This document shows positions 42,227 through 50,925 of a stretch of 64,000 bases of DNA, in pieces (position 1 is the first letter of the stretch; each line of letters opens with the position of its first letter). The notes beneath the pieces are model-generated. The model did not search any database. It saw only the letters and a program-made list of their open reading frames with translations, and had not been told where the DNA came from. The DNA comes from Streptomyces sp. NBC_00193. GTDB lineage: Bacteria > Actinomycetota > Actinomycetes > Streptomycetales > Streptomycetaceae. Made by a program: the position numbers and the translations under genes. Location of the stretch: positions 1,302,001 to 1,366,000 of the forward strand of contig NZ_JAPEMM010000002.1 in the NCBI RefSeq assembly GCF_026342735.1, given 5' to 3'.

Positions 42227-42838
42227 GTGCGACGTCCCCTGCTTCCCGTGGCACTGGCGCTGGCCGCACTCACCGTGGCGGCGCTCAGCGGCTGTGGCGG
42301 CGCGGTCTTCACCTCCCGCGGAGCCGGAGGTGAAGCCGGAGCCGGAGCCGGAGCCGGAGCCCCGGCCGCTCCTGGCACCGGGTCGGCGGCGCCGTCCTCG
42401 AAGCCGGCCTCACCGCAGTGGAATTCGCAGCCGCCCCCCGCGGGACGGGGGCCGCGCGATTACGACCCCGAGGCGGATGCCGGGGCCGACATAGCGGCCG
42501 CGCTCGCGGCGGCGAAGCAGGACGGCCGTCCGGTGCTCATCGACTTCGGCGCCGACTGGTGCGTGGACTGCCGCGTCCTGGGCGTCCGGTTCAGGCAAGC
42601 CGGACCCGCCGCGCTGCTGGCCAAGTACCACGTGGTGAAGGTGGACGTCGGCGAGTTCGACCGCAATCTGAACGTGGCCGAGCGCTACGTCGACCTGGGC
42701 ACGAGCGGCATACCCGCGCTGGCCGTCCTGGATCCCGCCTCCGGCGACATCAAGGTGGCCACGAACCAGGGCGAGTTCTCCAGTGCCCGCAGCATGTCGG
42801 CCGCACAGGTCGAGGAGTTCCTGAAGCGATGGCTGTAG
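42227..42838 (+). CDS. thioredoxin-fold lipoprotein (DsbD gamma-domain-like)
   Basis: A 203-residue exported lipoprotein. The signal peptide RRPLLPVALALAALTVAALSGC ends in a lipobox with Cys23. A low-complexity linker follows, with GAGAGAG encoded by a hexanucleotide repeat. The thioredoxin domain (about 90-200) contains RPVLIDFGADWCVDCRVLGV with the CxxC active site and a cis-Pro segment GTSGIPALAVLDP. The spelling resembles the C-terminal domain of DsbD. A GTG with a GAGG site is the start. The next gene overlaps by 10 bp and encodes a DsbD alpha-like lipoprotein, so the pair looks like the two periplasmic domains of DsbD made separately. Confidence 0.78.
   Translation: MRRPLLPVALALAALTVAALSGCGGAVFTSRGAGGEAGAGAGAGAPAAPGTGSAAPSSKPASPQWNSQPPPAGRGPRDYDPEADAGADIAAALAAAKQDGRPVLIDFGADWCVDCRVLGVRFRQAGPAALLAKYHVVKVDVGEFDRNLNVAERYVDLGTSGIPALAVLDPASGDIKVATNQGEFSSARSMSAAQVEEFLKRWL
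42335..42358 (+). repeat. (GCCGGA)4 hexanucleotide repeat in the thioredoxin lipoprotein gene
   Basis: Four perfect units encode Ala-Gly repeats in the linker between lipid anchor and thioredoxin domain, so slippage would change tether length. Confidence 0.8.
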
Positions 42839-43395
42839 CCCTCCGGCTCCGGGCCCGCCGCGCGCGGGCCGGCTGCGCGTTCGTCGCCGCCTGCGCGGCC
42901 GTGCTCACCGGGTGCGTCGCAAGTCCCGGTGAGAGCGGGAGAACTGCGAAGGCCGCCCCCTTCACCGCCGGTGGAGTGGCCGTGAAGGTGCGGGCGGAGT
43001 TCCGTGACGGCGGCGTACGGATCCTCGCGGAACTGCGGCCGGAGCAGCCGGGTTTCCACCTCTACGGCATCGGTCTGCCGAACGAAGGCATCGACGGGAT
43101 CGGCATACCGACCCGCATCCGTGCCGAAGGCGGCCTGGGGGCCACCGGGCCGGCGACCACCGATGCGAAGCCGCGGGTGCTGCGTCCGGCCGGTCTGGAC
43201 GTCGGGCTGCCGGTCTACGAGGACGGGACGGTCACCCTCGAACTTCCGGTCCGGCGGGTCGAGGGTGCCGACAGCGCGCAGGTGTTCCTCACGTACGGGG
43301 CGTGCAGCGAGACCGGCGGCTGCCTGCCGCCCGTGCGCGACCACGAGGTGGTCCTGCCGCTCGGCCCGCTGGATCCGGCGAGCCCGGCGAGCTGA
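42829..43395 (+). CDS. DsbD N-terminal (alpha) domain-like lipoprotein
   Basis: A 188-residue exported lipoprotein. A basic N-terminus and hydrophobic segment lead to LTGC (lipobox, about residue 25). The rest resembles the immunoglobulin-like N-terminal domain of DsbD: PGFHLYGIGLPNEGIDGIGIPTRI, and especially VFLTYGACSETGGCLPPVRDHEVVLPL, which carries a cysteine pair in a Y-x-x-C-x(5)-C-x-P context like the redox pair of DsbD alpha. The ATG overlaps the end of the thioredoxin lipoprotein gene. It probably receives electrons via the thioredoxin partner. The membrane-embedded DsbD beta or CcdA component is not in this window. Confidence 0.65.
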   Translation: MAVALRLRARRARAGCAFVAACAAVLTGCVASPGESGRTAKAAPFTAGGVAVKVRAEFRDGGVRILAELRPEQPGFHLYGIGLPNEGIDGIGIPTRIRAEGGLGATGPATTDAKPRVLRPAGLDVGLPVYEDGTVTLELPVRRVEGADSAQVFLTYGACSETGGCLPPVRDHEVVLPLGPLDPASPAS

Positions 43396-43442
43396 GGAAT
43401 CCACCGACCGGCCCGCTCGGCGCAGGCTCGGGGCGCCGGTGG

Positions 43443-44837
43443 TCAGCGCGTCGTCAGCTTCTCCCACTCCGCCCGGCTCGGGCCGCCGCTGTTCGGCGCG
43501 TAGTCGGGCCGGGCCGCCAGCCAGCGCGCCACCCGCGCCCGGATCTCCGGGTCGGCGTACGTCCGCTCCGGCGGATCGGCCAGGTGCCTGACCCTCGCGC
43601 GCGCCCGCATCACCTCCGGGTCCTCCAGCGCGCAGTCGAAGAGCGCGGCCACCTCGCGGGGCGTTCCCACGCGCCCGGCGCGGGTCGCGAACCGCTCCCC
43701 GATGGCCCCGTCCGCGACCACCTGGAAGTCGAACCACGGCTTGAGGGTGCGCACCGCCCACGCGTGGTACTCGGCGGCGAACCGCAGCGATCCCGGGTCC
43801 TGGTGGGCCGTACGGGCCACCCTGCGCGCCGCCCACAGGGTGAGCGAAGTCCCCTGCCCGAGCGTCGGGTTGGTATGGGTGACGGAGTCTCCGACCGGTA
43901 CGAACCCGCTCACCACCGGCCCCCGTTCGTCGACCAGGGCGCTCCAGCGGTTGTCCAGGCCGCCCGTGGCCAGTACCCCGGACAGCGGCTCGGCGCCCAG
44001 CCCCAGCCAGGCCGCGCCGGGCGGGAAGGCCCGGGCGGCCGCCTCGAACACGGCCGGATCGCGCAGCGCGGAACGCGTGGGGTCCCCGGTGTGCACGAAC
44101 AGCGTCACGGCGAACAGCCGGTTGTCGGCCGGGAAGACCGCGCACCCGGCGAAGCTGCCGCCCGTCACCGCCCAGGGGCGCCTCGGCCCCTCCTCCCGGC
44201 CCTCGGGCAGCCGGTACCAGCGGCAGAAGTAGGCGAGGCCCGTGCGGTGCCGCTCCACGACGCCCGGCCGGCAGCCGATCGCCGCCAGCCACCGTTCGGA
44301 GCCGCCGCGCCGGCCGCCCGCGTCCACGACCAGGTCGCCGGCGTAGGCCCCCGCCCCCGTGGTCACTCCCGTCACCCTGACCCCGGATGGATCAGCCCCC
44401 TCCGCGATCAGCCCGGTCACCGGCTCCCCGTACCGCGCGACCACCCCCGGTTCGGCCCGTACCGCCGTGGCGAGCGCGCTCTCCAGCACGATCCGCCGGG
44501 CCTGGAGCATCACCAGGTCCTCGTCGCCGGGCCGCGCGGGAGGGCGTACGTCGAACCAGTCCAGCTCGTGCCGCTCCCGGGCTCCGAGCCGCAGCATCTC
44601 GGCTTGGACGTCGGGCAGTTCCTCGCACAGCACCCCCCGTGCGGCCCCGAGCAGCACGTGCGGCTGGTTCGCCTGGGGCACCGTCGACCGGTGCCAGCCG
44701 AAGAAGTCCCGGTCGAGCGCGGTGCCGGGGGCGCGCGGATCGCGTTCGAAGAGCTCGGCCGTGTGTCCGTGGCGCGCCGCGAGCAGCGCGGTGGCCAGCC
44801 CTCCTATGCCCCCGCCGACAACCAGCACGTGCGCCAT
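43443..44837 (-). CDS. FAD-dependent monooxygenase/oxidoreductase
   Basis: A 464-residue flavoprotein. The N-terminal dinucleotide motif VLVVGGGIGGLATALLAARHGHTAELFERD is a class A flavin-hydroxylase Rossmann fold. GDLVVDAGGRRGGSERWL is the middle DG-type motif, and VPVGDSVTHTNPTLGQGTSLTLWAARRVA is the GD motif contacting FAD ribityl. The substrate is unknown; the PQANQPHVLLGAARGVLCEELP segment is typical of uncharacterised actinobacterial members. ATG at 44837 with an AAGGGGG site. It is convergent with the DsbD-like pair and divergent from a Nudix gene. Confidence 0.78.
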   Translation of the reverse strand: MAHVLVVGGGIGGLATALLAARHGHTAELFERDPRAPGTALDRDFFGWHRSTVPQANQPHVLLGAARGVLCEELPDVQAEMLRLGARERHELDWFDVRPPARPGDEDLVMLQARRIVLESALATAVRAEPGVVARYGEPVTGLIAEGADPSGVRVTGVTTGAGAYAGDLVVDAGGRRGGSERWLAAIGCRPGVVERHRTGLAYFCRWYRLPEGREEGPRRPWAVTGGSFAGCAVFPADNRLFAVTLFVHTGDPTRSALRDPAVFEAAARAFPPGAAWLGLGAEPLSGVLATGGLDNRWSALVDERGPVVSGFVPVGDSVTHTNPTLGQGTSLTLWAARRVARTAHQDPGSLRFAAEYHAWAVRTLKPWFDFQVVADGAIGERFATRAGRVGTPREVAALFDCALEDPEVMRARARVRHLADPPERTYADPEIRARVARWLAARPDYAPNSGGPSRAEWEKLTTR

Positions 44838-45044
44838 GGAGCCCCCTTGAGCCGGCCGAACCGGCGAACCGGCCGACCTGCGAGTCGACGAGCCGATGCG
44901 CCGTACGACGATCGGACCGCGGGAAGCCTGCGCGGGCGGCGCCCGGCCGAAACCCCGCAGGGTCGCTCCGGACGTAAGGTCACAGCGGGCCGCACCGCAC
45001 GCCGCCCCGGCACGACCGATCCACCGATCCACCGAAGGACACCC
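44838..45044. other. divergent intergenic region (207 bp)
   Basis: Promoter space between the FAD enzyme and Nudix genes. ACCGGCGAACCGGCC-type short inverted repeats occur near 44860, but no convincing operator was identified. Confidence 0.3.
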
Positions 45045-45581
45045 ATGAGCACAGAATCCGGCGAAGCCACCGGACGCGCCGTCCCGCGCGCCCACGCCGT
45101 CATCGGAGTCGGCGTGGTCGTGGTCGGCCCCGACGGCCGGGTCCTGCTCGGCCAGGCGCACGACGGGCGCTGGGAACTGCCCGGCGGCAAGGTCGACCCC
45201 GGGGAGGGCTTCGAACATGCCGCCGCCCGCGAACTGGCAGAGGAGACCTCGCTACGGGTCACCCCCGAGGAGGTCCGGATCGTGTCGATCATGCTCGCCG
45301 GCGACACCGGAGCCGACCCCGACACCGGCACCGACTCCGGCCCGACCCGGCTGACGGCAGCGGCCGTCACCTCGGTCGCCGAGGGCACCCCCATGGTCAC
45401 CGAGCCCCACAACATCGCCCGCTGGTCCTGGTTCGCCCCGGCGGAGATCCCGGCGGCCCTCTACGCCCCGTCCGCGGCGGCCCTGCGCGCATGGCGGCCC
45501 GAGCTCGCTCCGAGCCTCCCGCACGTGCCCTCGTACGACTATCCGACGGCCATGCCGCCCCAGACGGCAGGCGCGTCCTAG
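45045..45581 (+). CDS. Nudix hydrolase
   Basis: A 178-residue Nudix protein. The Nudix box is GGKVDPGEGFEHAAARELAEETSLRV (about residues 48-73), with the catalytic REL-EE core intact and preceded by LGQAHDGRWELPGG. A short insertion (AGDTGADPDTGTDSGPTRL) lies before the last strands. It probably hydrolyses a nucleoside diphosphate derivative, possibly a damaged nucleotide such as an oxidised or methylated dNTP; specificity is not readable. ATG with a GAAGGA site. The 3' end overlaps the convergent GOLPH3-like gene by 4 bp. Confidence 0.85.
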   Translation: MSTESGEATGRAVPRAHAVIGVGVVVVGPDGRVLLGQAHDGRWELPGGKVDPGEGFEHAAARELAEETSLRVTPEEVRIVSIMLAGDTGADPDTGTDSGPTRLTAAAVTSVAEGTPMVTEPHNIARWSWFAPAEIPAALYAPSAAALRAWRPELAPSLPHVPSYDYPTAMPPQTAGAS

Positions 45582-46240
45582 CCGAACACCGTCGCCGTCG
45601 TGGCCACGGTGATCGCGGCCATCGCCAGCCGCATGTCGCGGATCGCGGTCCGGATGCTCTCGGCCGCCCACTGCCCCTCGGCGATCTCCGCCGTGCGCGC
45701 CTTGATCTCCTTGCGCGGGGCCCCCGGGAAGGCCAGGCCGTGCAGGTCGGCGGCGTGGATCACCGTGATGAGGCTCGCGGTGCGCTCGTCCGGCTCCGCG
45801 CCCTTCTCGACCGCGGCGGCGAGCCGCTCGCGCAGTGCGCGCTCGACCGCGCCGTCGGCCTCCGGGTAGCGGCGGACCGGGAACACGCCGAGCGCCTTGC
45901 GCTGCTCCTCGACCACCACGCCGCGCGCGGTCAGCCGCTCCACCGCCGCGCCGATTGCCTTGGCCTGGTCCTTCGTCAGCCATTCGCTGACCCGGCGCCT
46001 GGGCCGGCCGCGCATCCAGGTCCGGATCGACTCGGCCCGGCCGTCGAGCAGTTCCTCCCCGGTGGGCGACTTGTCGACCACCTCCAGGTACTTGCCCGAG
46101 ACCCGTACCCGCTCCGCGAGGACCAGTTCGAGCAGAAGGGCTCCGGCCACGGCCCAGCCCACCGCCTGCCGCTGCTTGACCGACCCGGACTCGTCGTCCA
46201 GGGACAGCAGCGTGATCTCCTCCGCCAGCGTGATCGTCAT
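45578..46240 (-). CDS. GOLPH3/VPS74 (GPP34)-family protein
   Basis: A 220-residue protein of the GPP34 family, bacterial relatives of the Golgi phosphoprotein GOLPH3. The N-terminal LAEEITLLSLDDESGSVKQRQAVGWAVAGALLLELVLAERV is the family start. ALGVFPVRRYPEADGAVERALRERL and the LITVIHAADLHGLAFPG stretch match the core and the beta-hairpin-helix region. Eukaryotic members bind phosphoinositides and glycosyltransferases; the bacterial role is unknown. Paralogues are frequent in streptomycetes. ATG start. Confidence 0.87.
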   Translation of the reverse strand: MTITLAEEITLLSLDDESGSVKQRQAVGWAVAGALLLELVLAERVRVSGKYLEVVDKSPTGEELLDGRAESIRTWMRGRPRRRVSEWLTKDQAKAIGAAVERLTARGVVVEEQRKALGVFPVRRYPEADGAVERALRERLAAAVEKGAEPDERTASLITVIHAADLHGLAFPGAPRKEIKARTAEIAEGQWAAESIRTAIRDMRLAMAAITVATTATVFG

Positions 46241-46331
46241 GCCCAGCTCCCCCGTCGACCGTCCGCCTTCACATGATCAGACGTCCGAACGCGCCCTGAG
46301 GTTCCACCGGTTCCGCGATCTCCCGCCTGGA

Positions 46332-48443
46332 CTACGGCCGCCCCGCCATCGCGCGCGGGGCGAAGTTCCCGTCCCCGAGGTCCTCCGCCAGCAGGCGCTT
46401 GGCGATCGCGTCCGCCGCGGCCCGCAGCTCCGCGCTGCGCGGTCGGCCCCGGTCCTTCTCCAGCTGGTCGCCGAGCCACTTGGCCCACGCGTCCGAGATG
46501 ACGGCCGCTTCCCGCTCCCCCGCCGGGGTCTGGGTGTAGAAGCCGTTCTGCCGCGTCATGTAGCCCTCGTCCACCATCCGTTCGAAGACCGGCAGCAGTA
46601 CCTCCGGGGGCAGGTGCCGGCGCGAGGCGATGAGTCCCAGGCTCGCGTAGCCGACGGTGCGGGTCATCAGGTCCACCTGCATCACCGCCCACGCGCCCGC
46701 CATGTCCAGCCGCGTGTCGGAGGAGTTCACGATCCCGCGCGCCGTCTCCGGCCCCATGCTCCGCACCAGCTTGCCGACCGCCAGTTCCAGCAGCTTCGCC
46801 GAGTCTCCGGAGGCCGTGGCGGGCGAGCCGAAGCCGTCGCCCATGTCCGTGGAACCGGCCCGTGCGCTGTCGCGCAGCTTGACCTGCTTGAGGAACAGCG
46901 CGACGACGAATCCGACCACCGCCACCGGCACGGTCCACAGGAACACCGTGTGCAGGGTGTCCGCGTACGCGTTGATGACCGGCCCGGCCGCCGCCGGATC
47001 CATGCCGTGCACGCCCTGCGGGCTCTGCGCCGCGACGCCCAGCTGCCGCGGGTCCTCGCCGGTGGCCCGCGCGGCCTCCGCCACGCCCTTCGCCAGCGCG
47101 GGCTTGAGGGTGTTGGCGTAGATCGTGCCGAAGACGGCGGTCCCGAAGGCGCTGCCGAGCGTACGGAAGAAGGTGACGCCCGAGGTCGCGGTGCCGAGGT
47201 CGGCGTAGTCCACGGTGTTCTGCACGGCGATGGTCAGCACCTGCATGCACAGGCCGATGCCGGTACCGAGGACGAACATGTACAGGGATTCCAGCCATGC
47301 GCCGGACTCCGGTCCCATCCGCGACAGCAGGTAGAGCCCGAGGCCCATCACGGCGCAGCCGACGATCGGGAAGATCCGGTAGTGCCCGGTCTTGCTCGTG
47401 ACGTTGCCGCTGAAGACCGAAGCGATCAGCAGGCCGATGACCAGCGGCAGCGTCCGTACGCCCGAGACGGTGGCCGAGTCCCCGTCCACGTACTGCAGGT
47501 ACGTGGGCAGGAAGGTCATCGCGCCGAGCATCGCGAAGCCGACGACGAAGCTGAGGACGGAGCAGACCGAGAAGACGGGGTTGCGGAACAGCCGCATCGG
47601 CAGCATCGGCTGCGCGGCGCGCACCTCCACCAGGCAGAAGAGCGCCAGTGCCACGACTCCGCCGGCGAAGAGCCCGACGATGAGCGGCGAGCTCCAGGCG
47701 TACTCGTTCCCGCCCAGGCTCGTGGCCAGGATCAGCGCGCTCGCGCCGATCGCGACCATGGCGATGCCCAGGTAGTCGATGACCGGCTTGCCGACGGCGC
47801 GCACGGACGGGATCGTCTTCGCGGCGGCCACCACGACCAGGATCGCGATCGGCACGTTGACGTAGAAGGCCCAGCGCCAGGTCAGGTGGTCGGTGAAGAG
47901 TCCGCCGAGCAGGGGGCCGATGACCGTCGCGACGCCGAAGACGGCGCCGATCGCGCCCTGGTACTTGCCGCGTTCGCGCAGGGGGACCACATCGGCGATG
48001 AGGGCCATCGCGGTGACCATCAGCCCGCCGGCGCCGATGCCCTGGATGCCGCGCCACACGATGAGCAGGGTCATGTTGCTCGCGAGGCCGCACAGGAAGG
48101 AGCCGGTGATGAAGACGATGGCGGAGACCTGGAAGACCAGTTTCCGGCCGAAGAGGTCGCCGAACTTGCCGACGAGCACGGTCGCGACCGTCTCGGTGAG
48201 CAGGTACGAGGTCACGACCCAGGACATGTGGTCGCCGCCGCCGAGGTCCGCCACGATCGTGGGCAGTGCCGTGCCCACGATCGTCTGGTCCAGGGCCGCC
48301 AGCAGCACGCCGAGCATGATCGTGCCGAACACGATGTTGCGCGAGCGCCGGTCGAGGACGGGCGGTGCCGCGGCGGACGGGGCGGGGGCTGCACCTTCGG
48401 CTGGGGCTGCACCTTCGGCTGTGGTCACACCTCGCACTCTCAC
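46332..48443 (-). CDS. EmrB/QacA-type drug-resistance MFS transporter with C-terminal helical domain
   Basis: A 703-residue exporter. The N-terminal 14-TM DHA2 part has LGVLLAALDQTIVGTALPTI (motif D1), GKFGDLFGRKLVFQVS (motif A) and GAVFGVATVIGPLLGGLFTDHLTWRWAFYVNVPI (motif C). After about residue 530 a soluble tail of roughly 160 residues follows (SAKLLELAVGKLVRSMG, then LIASRRHLPPEVLLPVFERMVDEGYMTRQNGFYTQTPAGEREA). The tail has a winged-helix-like pattern similar to MarR proteins, an extension seen in some actinobacterial MFS proteins. The GTG at 48443 with a GGGGGCG site is preferred; ATG 48464 is the longer option. An 18-bp tandem repeat lies in the N-terminal tail. Confidence 0.83.
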   Translation of the reverse strand: MRVRGVTTAEGAAPAEGAAPAPSAAAPPVLDRRSRNIVFGTIMLGVLLAALDQTIVGTALPTIVADLGGGDHMSWVVTSYLLTETVATVLVGKFGDLFGRKLVFQVSAIVFITGSFLCGLASNMTLLIVWRGIQGIGAGGLMVTAMALIADVVPLRERGKYQGAIGAVFGVATVIGPLLGGLFTDHLTWRWAFYVNVPIAILVVVAAAKTIPSVRAVGKPVIDYLGIAMVAIGASALILATSLGGNEYAWSSPLIVGLFAGGVVALALFCLVEVRAAQPMLPMRLFRNPVFSVCSVLSFVVGFAMLGAMTFLPTYLQYVDGDSATVSGVRTLPLVIGLLIASVFSGNVTSKTGHYRIFPIVGCAVMGLGLYLLSRMGPESGAWLESLYMFVLGTGIGLCMQVLTIAVQNTVDYADLGTATSGVTFFRTLGSAFGTAVFGTIYANTLKPALAKGVAEAARATGEDPRQLGVAAQSPQGVHGMDPAAAGPVINAYADTLHTVFLWTVPVAVVGFVVALFLKQVKLRDSARAGSTDMGDGFGSPATASGDSAKLLELAVGKLVRSMGPETARGIVNSSDTRLDMAGAWAVMQVDLMTRTVGYASLGLIASRRHLPPEVLLPVFERMVDEGYMTRQNGFYTQTPAGEREAAVISDAWAKWLGDQLEKDRGRPRSAELRAAADAIAKRLLAEDLGDGNFAPRAMAGRP
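48385..48420 (-). repeat. 18-bp tandem repeat at the 5' end of the MFS gene
   Basis: Two perfect copies of an 18-bp unit (GGGGCTGCACCTTCGGCT on the plus strand) encode the AEGAAP repeat in the N-terminal cytoplasmic tail. Confidence 0.85.
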
Positions 48444-48522
48444 AGCGCCCCCGCCCGGCCGCATGCGGCGCTAGCCCATCCGGGGACGGGTGCGCGGGCC
48501 GTCGGTGCAGGTGGACGGGGTG

Positions 48523-49872
48523 TCAGCGCAGGTAGCCCAGCCCCGGATGCTCCGCCGCGTACCCGGTCACCAGCCGCCGGGCCACCCCGACCGAGTCGAC
48601 CAGCGGATGCAGCGCGAAGGCCTTGACCGCGTCCGCGCGCGATCCGCTCGCCGCCGCGGCGAGGACCTCCCGCTCGGCGGCCTTGACCGAGGTCACCAGG
48701 CCCACCGCGTGCAGCGGCAGCGGATCGACGGCGACCGGGTGGGCCCCGTTGGCGTCGACCAGGCAGGGCACCTCGATGACGGCCTCGGCGTCGAGCACCG
48801 ACAGGGTGCCGCGGTTGCGGACGTTGAGGATCAAGGTGGCGCGCTCGTCCCGGGCGATGGCGCGCATCAGGGCGAGGGCCACCTTCTCGTACCCGCCCGA
48901 TTCCAGGTCGCTCTCCTCGCGCGCGCCGACGCCCGCGACCTCGCGGTTCTCGGACATGTACGTGGCTTCGCGCTCGGCCCTGGTCCGGTCCCAGGCGGCC
49001 AGCGCGGCCCCGGGTGCCGGATCCGGCCGTCCGGCCTCGGCGTAGAAGCCCCGCTGCTGGTCGCGCAGGAAGGCCCCGCGGGTCTGTTCGGCCTCCTGGT
49101 AGGCCCGTACGGTGTCACGGTTGAAGTAGTAGTAGTGCAGGTACTCGTTCGGGATCGCGCCGAGCGAGCGCAGCCACTCGGCGCCGAACAGCCGGCCCTC
49201 CTCGAAGGATTCCAGCGCCCGCGCGTCGGCCAGCAGCCGCGGGAGTTCGTCCCGGCCGCCGATCCGCAGCCCGCGCACCCAGCCCAGGTGGTTGAGGCCG
49301 ACGTAGTCGATCCAGGCGTCCTCGGGCCGGGCGCCGAGCAGCCGGGCGATGCGCCGCCCGAGTCCGACGGGCGAATCGCAGATGCCGATGACCCGGTCCC
49401 CGAGCTCCTCGGCCATGGCCTCGGTGACCACCCCGGCGGGGTTGGTGAAGTTGATGACCCACGCGTCGGGGGCGGTACGGGCCACCCTGCGCGCGATCTC
49501 GCGGGCCACCGGCACCGTCCGCAGGCCGTAGGCGATACCGCCCGCGCCCACCGTCTCCTGGCCCAGCACTCCCTCGGCCAGGGCGATCCGCTCGTCGGCG
49601 GCCCGCCCCTCCAGCCCTCCGACGCGAATGGCCGAAAACACGAAGTCGGCGCCGCGCAGGGCCTCGTCGAGATCGGTGGTGGCCGTGACGGCCGGGGCGT
49701 CCGCGATCCCGGCGGCCTGGTCCGCGAGCACCCGTGCCATGGCACGGAGCCGGCCGGAGTCCTCGTCGTAGAGAGTGACGTGCGAGACCCTGCCCTCGGC
49801 GCGATCGCCGAGCAGGGCTCCGTAGACGAGCGGTACCCGGAATCCGCCTCCGCCGAGGATCGTCAGCCGCAC
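48523..49872 (-). CDS. glycoside hydrolase family 4 (6-phospho-beta-glucosidase-like)
   Basis: A 449-residue NAD- and metal-dependent GH4 enzyme. The N-terminal RLTILGGGGFRVPLVYGALL is the NAD-binding motif with the phospho-glucosidase-type spelling. VINFTNPAGVVTEAM contains the conserved Asn, GICDSPVGLGRRIA has the metal-binding cysteine, and YVGLNHLGWVRGL the conserved His. This fits cleavage of 6-phospho-beta-glucosides by the redox elimination mechanism. The start is a GTG. A perfect 19-bp palindrome lies 28 bp upstream. No sugar transport gene adjoins it. Confidence 0.85.
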   Translation of the reverse strand: MRLTILGGGGFRVPLVYGALLGDRAEGRVSHVTLYDEDSGRLRAMARVLADQAAGIADAPAVTATTDLDEALRGADFVFSAIRVGGLEGRAADERIALAEGVLGQETVGAGGIAYGLRTVPVAREIARRVARTAPDAWVINFTNPAGVVTEAMAEELGDRVIGICDSPVGLGRRIARLLGARPEDAWIDYVGLNHLGWVRGLRIGGRDELPRLLADARALESFEEGRLFGAEWLRSLGAIPNEYLHYYYFNRDTVRAYQEAEQTRGAFLRDQQRGFYAEAGRPDPAPGAALAAWDRTRAEREATYMSENREVAGVGAREESDLESGGYEKVALALMRAIARDERATLILNVRNRGTLSVLDAEAVIEVPCLVDANGAHPVAVDPLPLHAVGLVTSVKAAEREVLAAAASGSRADAVKAFALHPLVDSVGVARRLVTGYAAEHPGLGYLR

Positions 49873-49899
49873 GCCCTTACCGCCTTTCGCAGTGCACCA

Positions 49900-49918
49900 G
49901 TGCCACGATTCGTGGCAC
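49900..49918. promoter_or_regulatory. 19-bp palindrome between the GH4 and MmyB-like genes
   Basis: GTGCCACGA-T-TCGTGGCAC has perfect 9-bp arms. It lies upstream of the GH4 start and downstream of the MmyB-like stop. It shares the TGTGGCAC/TGCCACA-type half-site with elements in the region 50918-51060, so one regulator may act at both. Confidence 0.6.
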
Positions 49919-49935
49919 CAGTCTCTCCCGCCGGA

Positions 49936-50925
49936 TCAGTCCACCGGCGACGGCACGGCCCTCAGCCGCGGCGGCTGGTGCTGCTGCGCGCCCGGACCGC
50001 CCGGCAGCGGACCCGTCGCCAGGCCCCGCGGCGTGGAGAGGACCAGCGTCATCCGGGTCAGTCCCATGCCGTCGAGCATCGGTCCGGATTCCGCCACCAT
50101 CCGGCAGCGCACCAGGCCCCAGCCCGGGTCCGGGTGGCGCACGCTGCGCACGGCGCCGTCCTGTTCGGCGGCCTGCGCCCCGTGGGTCGACAGCCAGTGC
50201 GGCACTCCGTACCGGTAGGCGGCCTCCATGAACGGGTCACGGGCCACCTCCTGACGGATGCTGCGCAGTCCCTCGTCCTCGGGGGCGGCGGCCAGCGCGG
50301 TCGCGAACCGGGCCAGCAGCGGTACGCACCAGGCCGGTTCGTGGTCCTCCAGCACGGCGGCGGCGTCCGGGTGGAACAGCACGAAGCGCAGGAAGTTGTC
50401 GTCCGGCAGGGCGGTCGGATGCGGGCGCACCGACTGGAAGAGCCGGTCGAAGGCCGAGTTGGTCAGGGCCACGTCCCAGCGGTGGTCCACGAGGAAACTC
50501 GGGTAGGGCACGGCCTCCATGAGGGCCGCGTAGTCGCACAGGTAGTCGCGCTGCGCCGGATCGTCCGGCAGCCGGCTGTCCTCGGCCGCGCGCCAGGTGG
50601 GCGGCGGGTCACGGTCGACCATGATCCGGAAGAGCCAGAAGCACTGACGCTCGCTCATTTCCAGGGCTTCGGCCAGGGCGAGCAGCTTGCGGTCCGTCCA
50701 CTCCTTGACCAGGCCGCGCTCCCAGTTCCCGTAGGCGCGCACGCTGATGCGCAACCGCGCCGCCAGGTCTTCCTGGCTCAGCCCGAGTTCCTCCCGGCGC
50801 TGGCGCAAAATCTCCTTGCGTCGCTCCGACCGCACGGCGCCGCGTGCGGACTCCTCGCCCGCGAGGCGCTCCCCACCGATGTGGGCGAGGCCATCGGACG
50901 GGCCCACCGCTGCGAGATGTGGCAC
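49936..50925 (-). CDS. MmyB-like helix-turn-helix transcriptional regulator
   Basis: A 329-residue regulator. The HTH is at about 38-95 (RRKEILRQRREELGLSQEDLAARLRISVRAYGNWERGLV). The C-terminal PAS-like MmyB ligand domain shows YAALMEAVPYPSFLVDHRWDVALTNSAFDRLF and NFLRFVLFHPDAAAVLEDHEPAW. MmyB-type domains in streptomycetes are linked to antibiotic regulation and may bind fatty acids. The GTG at 50925 is chosen for its GGGGGGAG site and because a TTGACA -35 lies at 51001-51006, too close for the ATG at 50964. TGTGGCAC overlaps the start codon, suggesting autoregulation. Confidence 0.8.
   Translation of the reverse strand: MPHLAAVGPSDGLAHIGGERLAGEESARGAVRSERRKEILRQRREELGLSQEDLAARLRISVRAYGNWERGLVKEWTDRKLLALAEALEMSERQCFWLFRIMVDRDPPPTWRAAEDSRLPDDPAQRDYLCDYAALMEAVPYPSFLVDHRWDVALTNSAFDRLFQSVRPHPTALPDDNFLRFVLFHPDAAAVLEDHEPAWCVPLLARFATALAAAPEDEGLRSIRQEVARDPFMEAAYRYGVPHWLSTHGAQAAEQDGAVRSVRHPDPGWGLVRCRMVAESGPMLDGMGLTRMTLVLSTPRGLATGPLPGGPGAQQHQPPRLRAVPSPVD

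Noticed and set aside
43302..45044. Long plus-strand frame fused to the Nudix gene (759 residues)
   Set aside because: The upstream part is shadow of the minus-strand FAD enzyme; the Nudix protein starts at 45045 with its own GAAGGA site.
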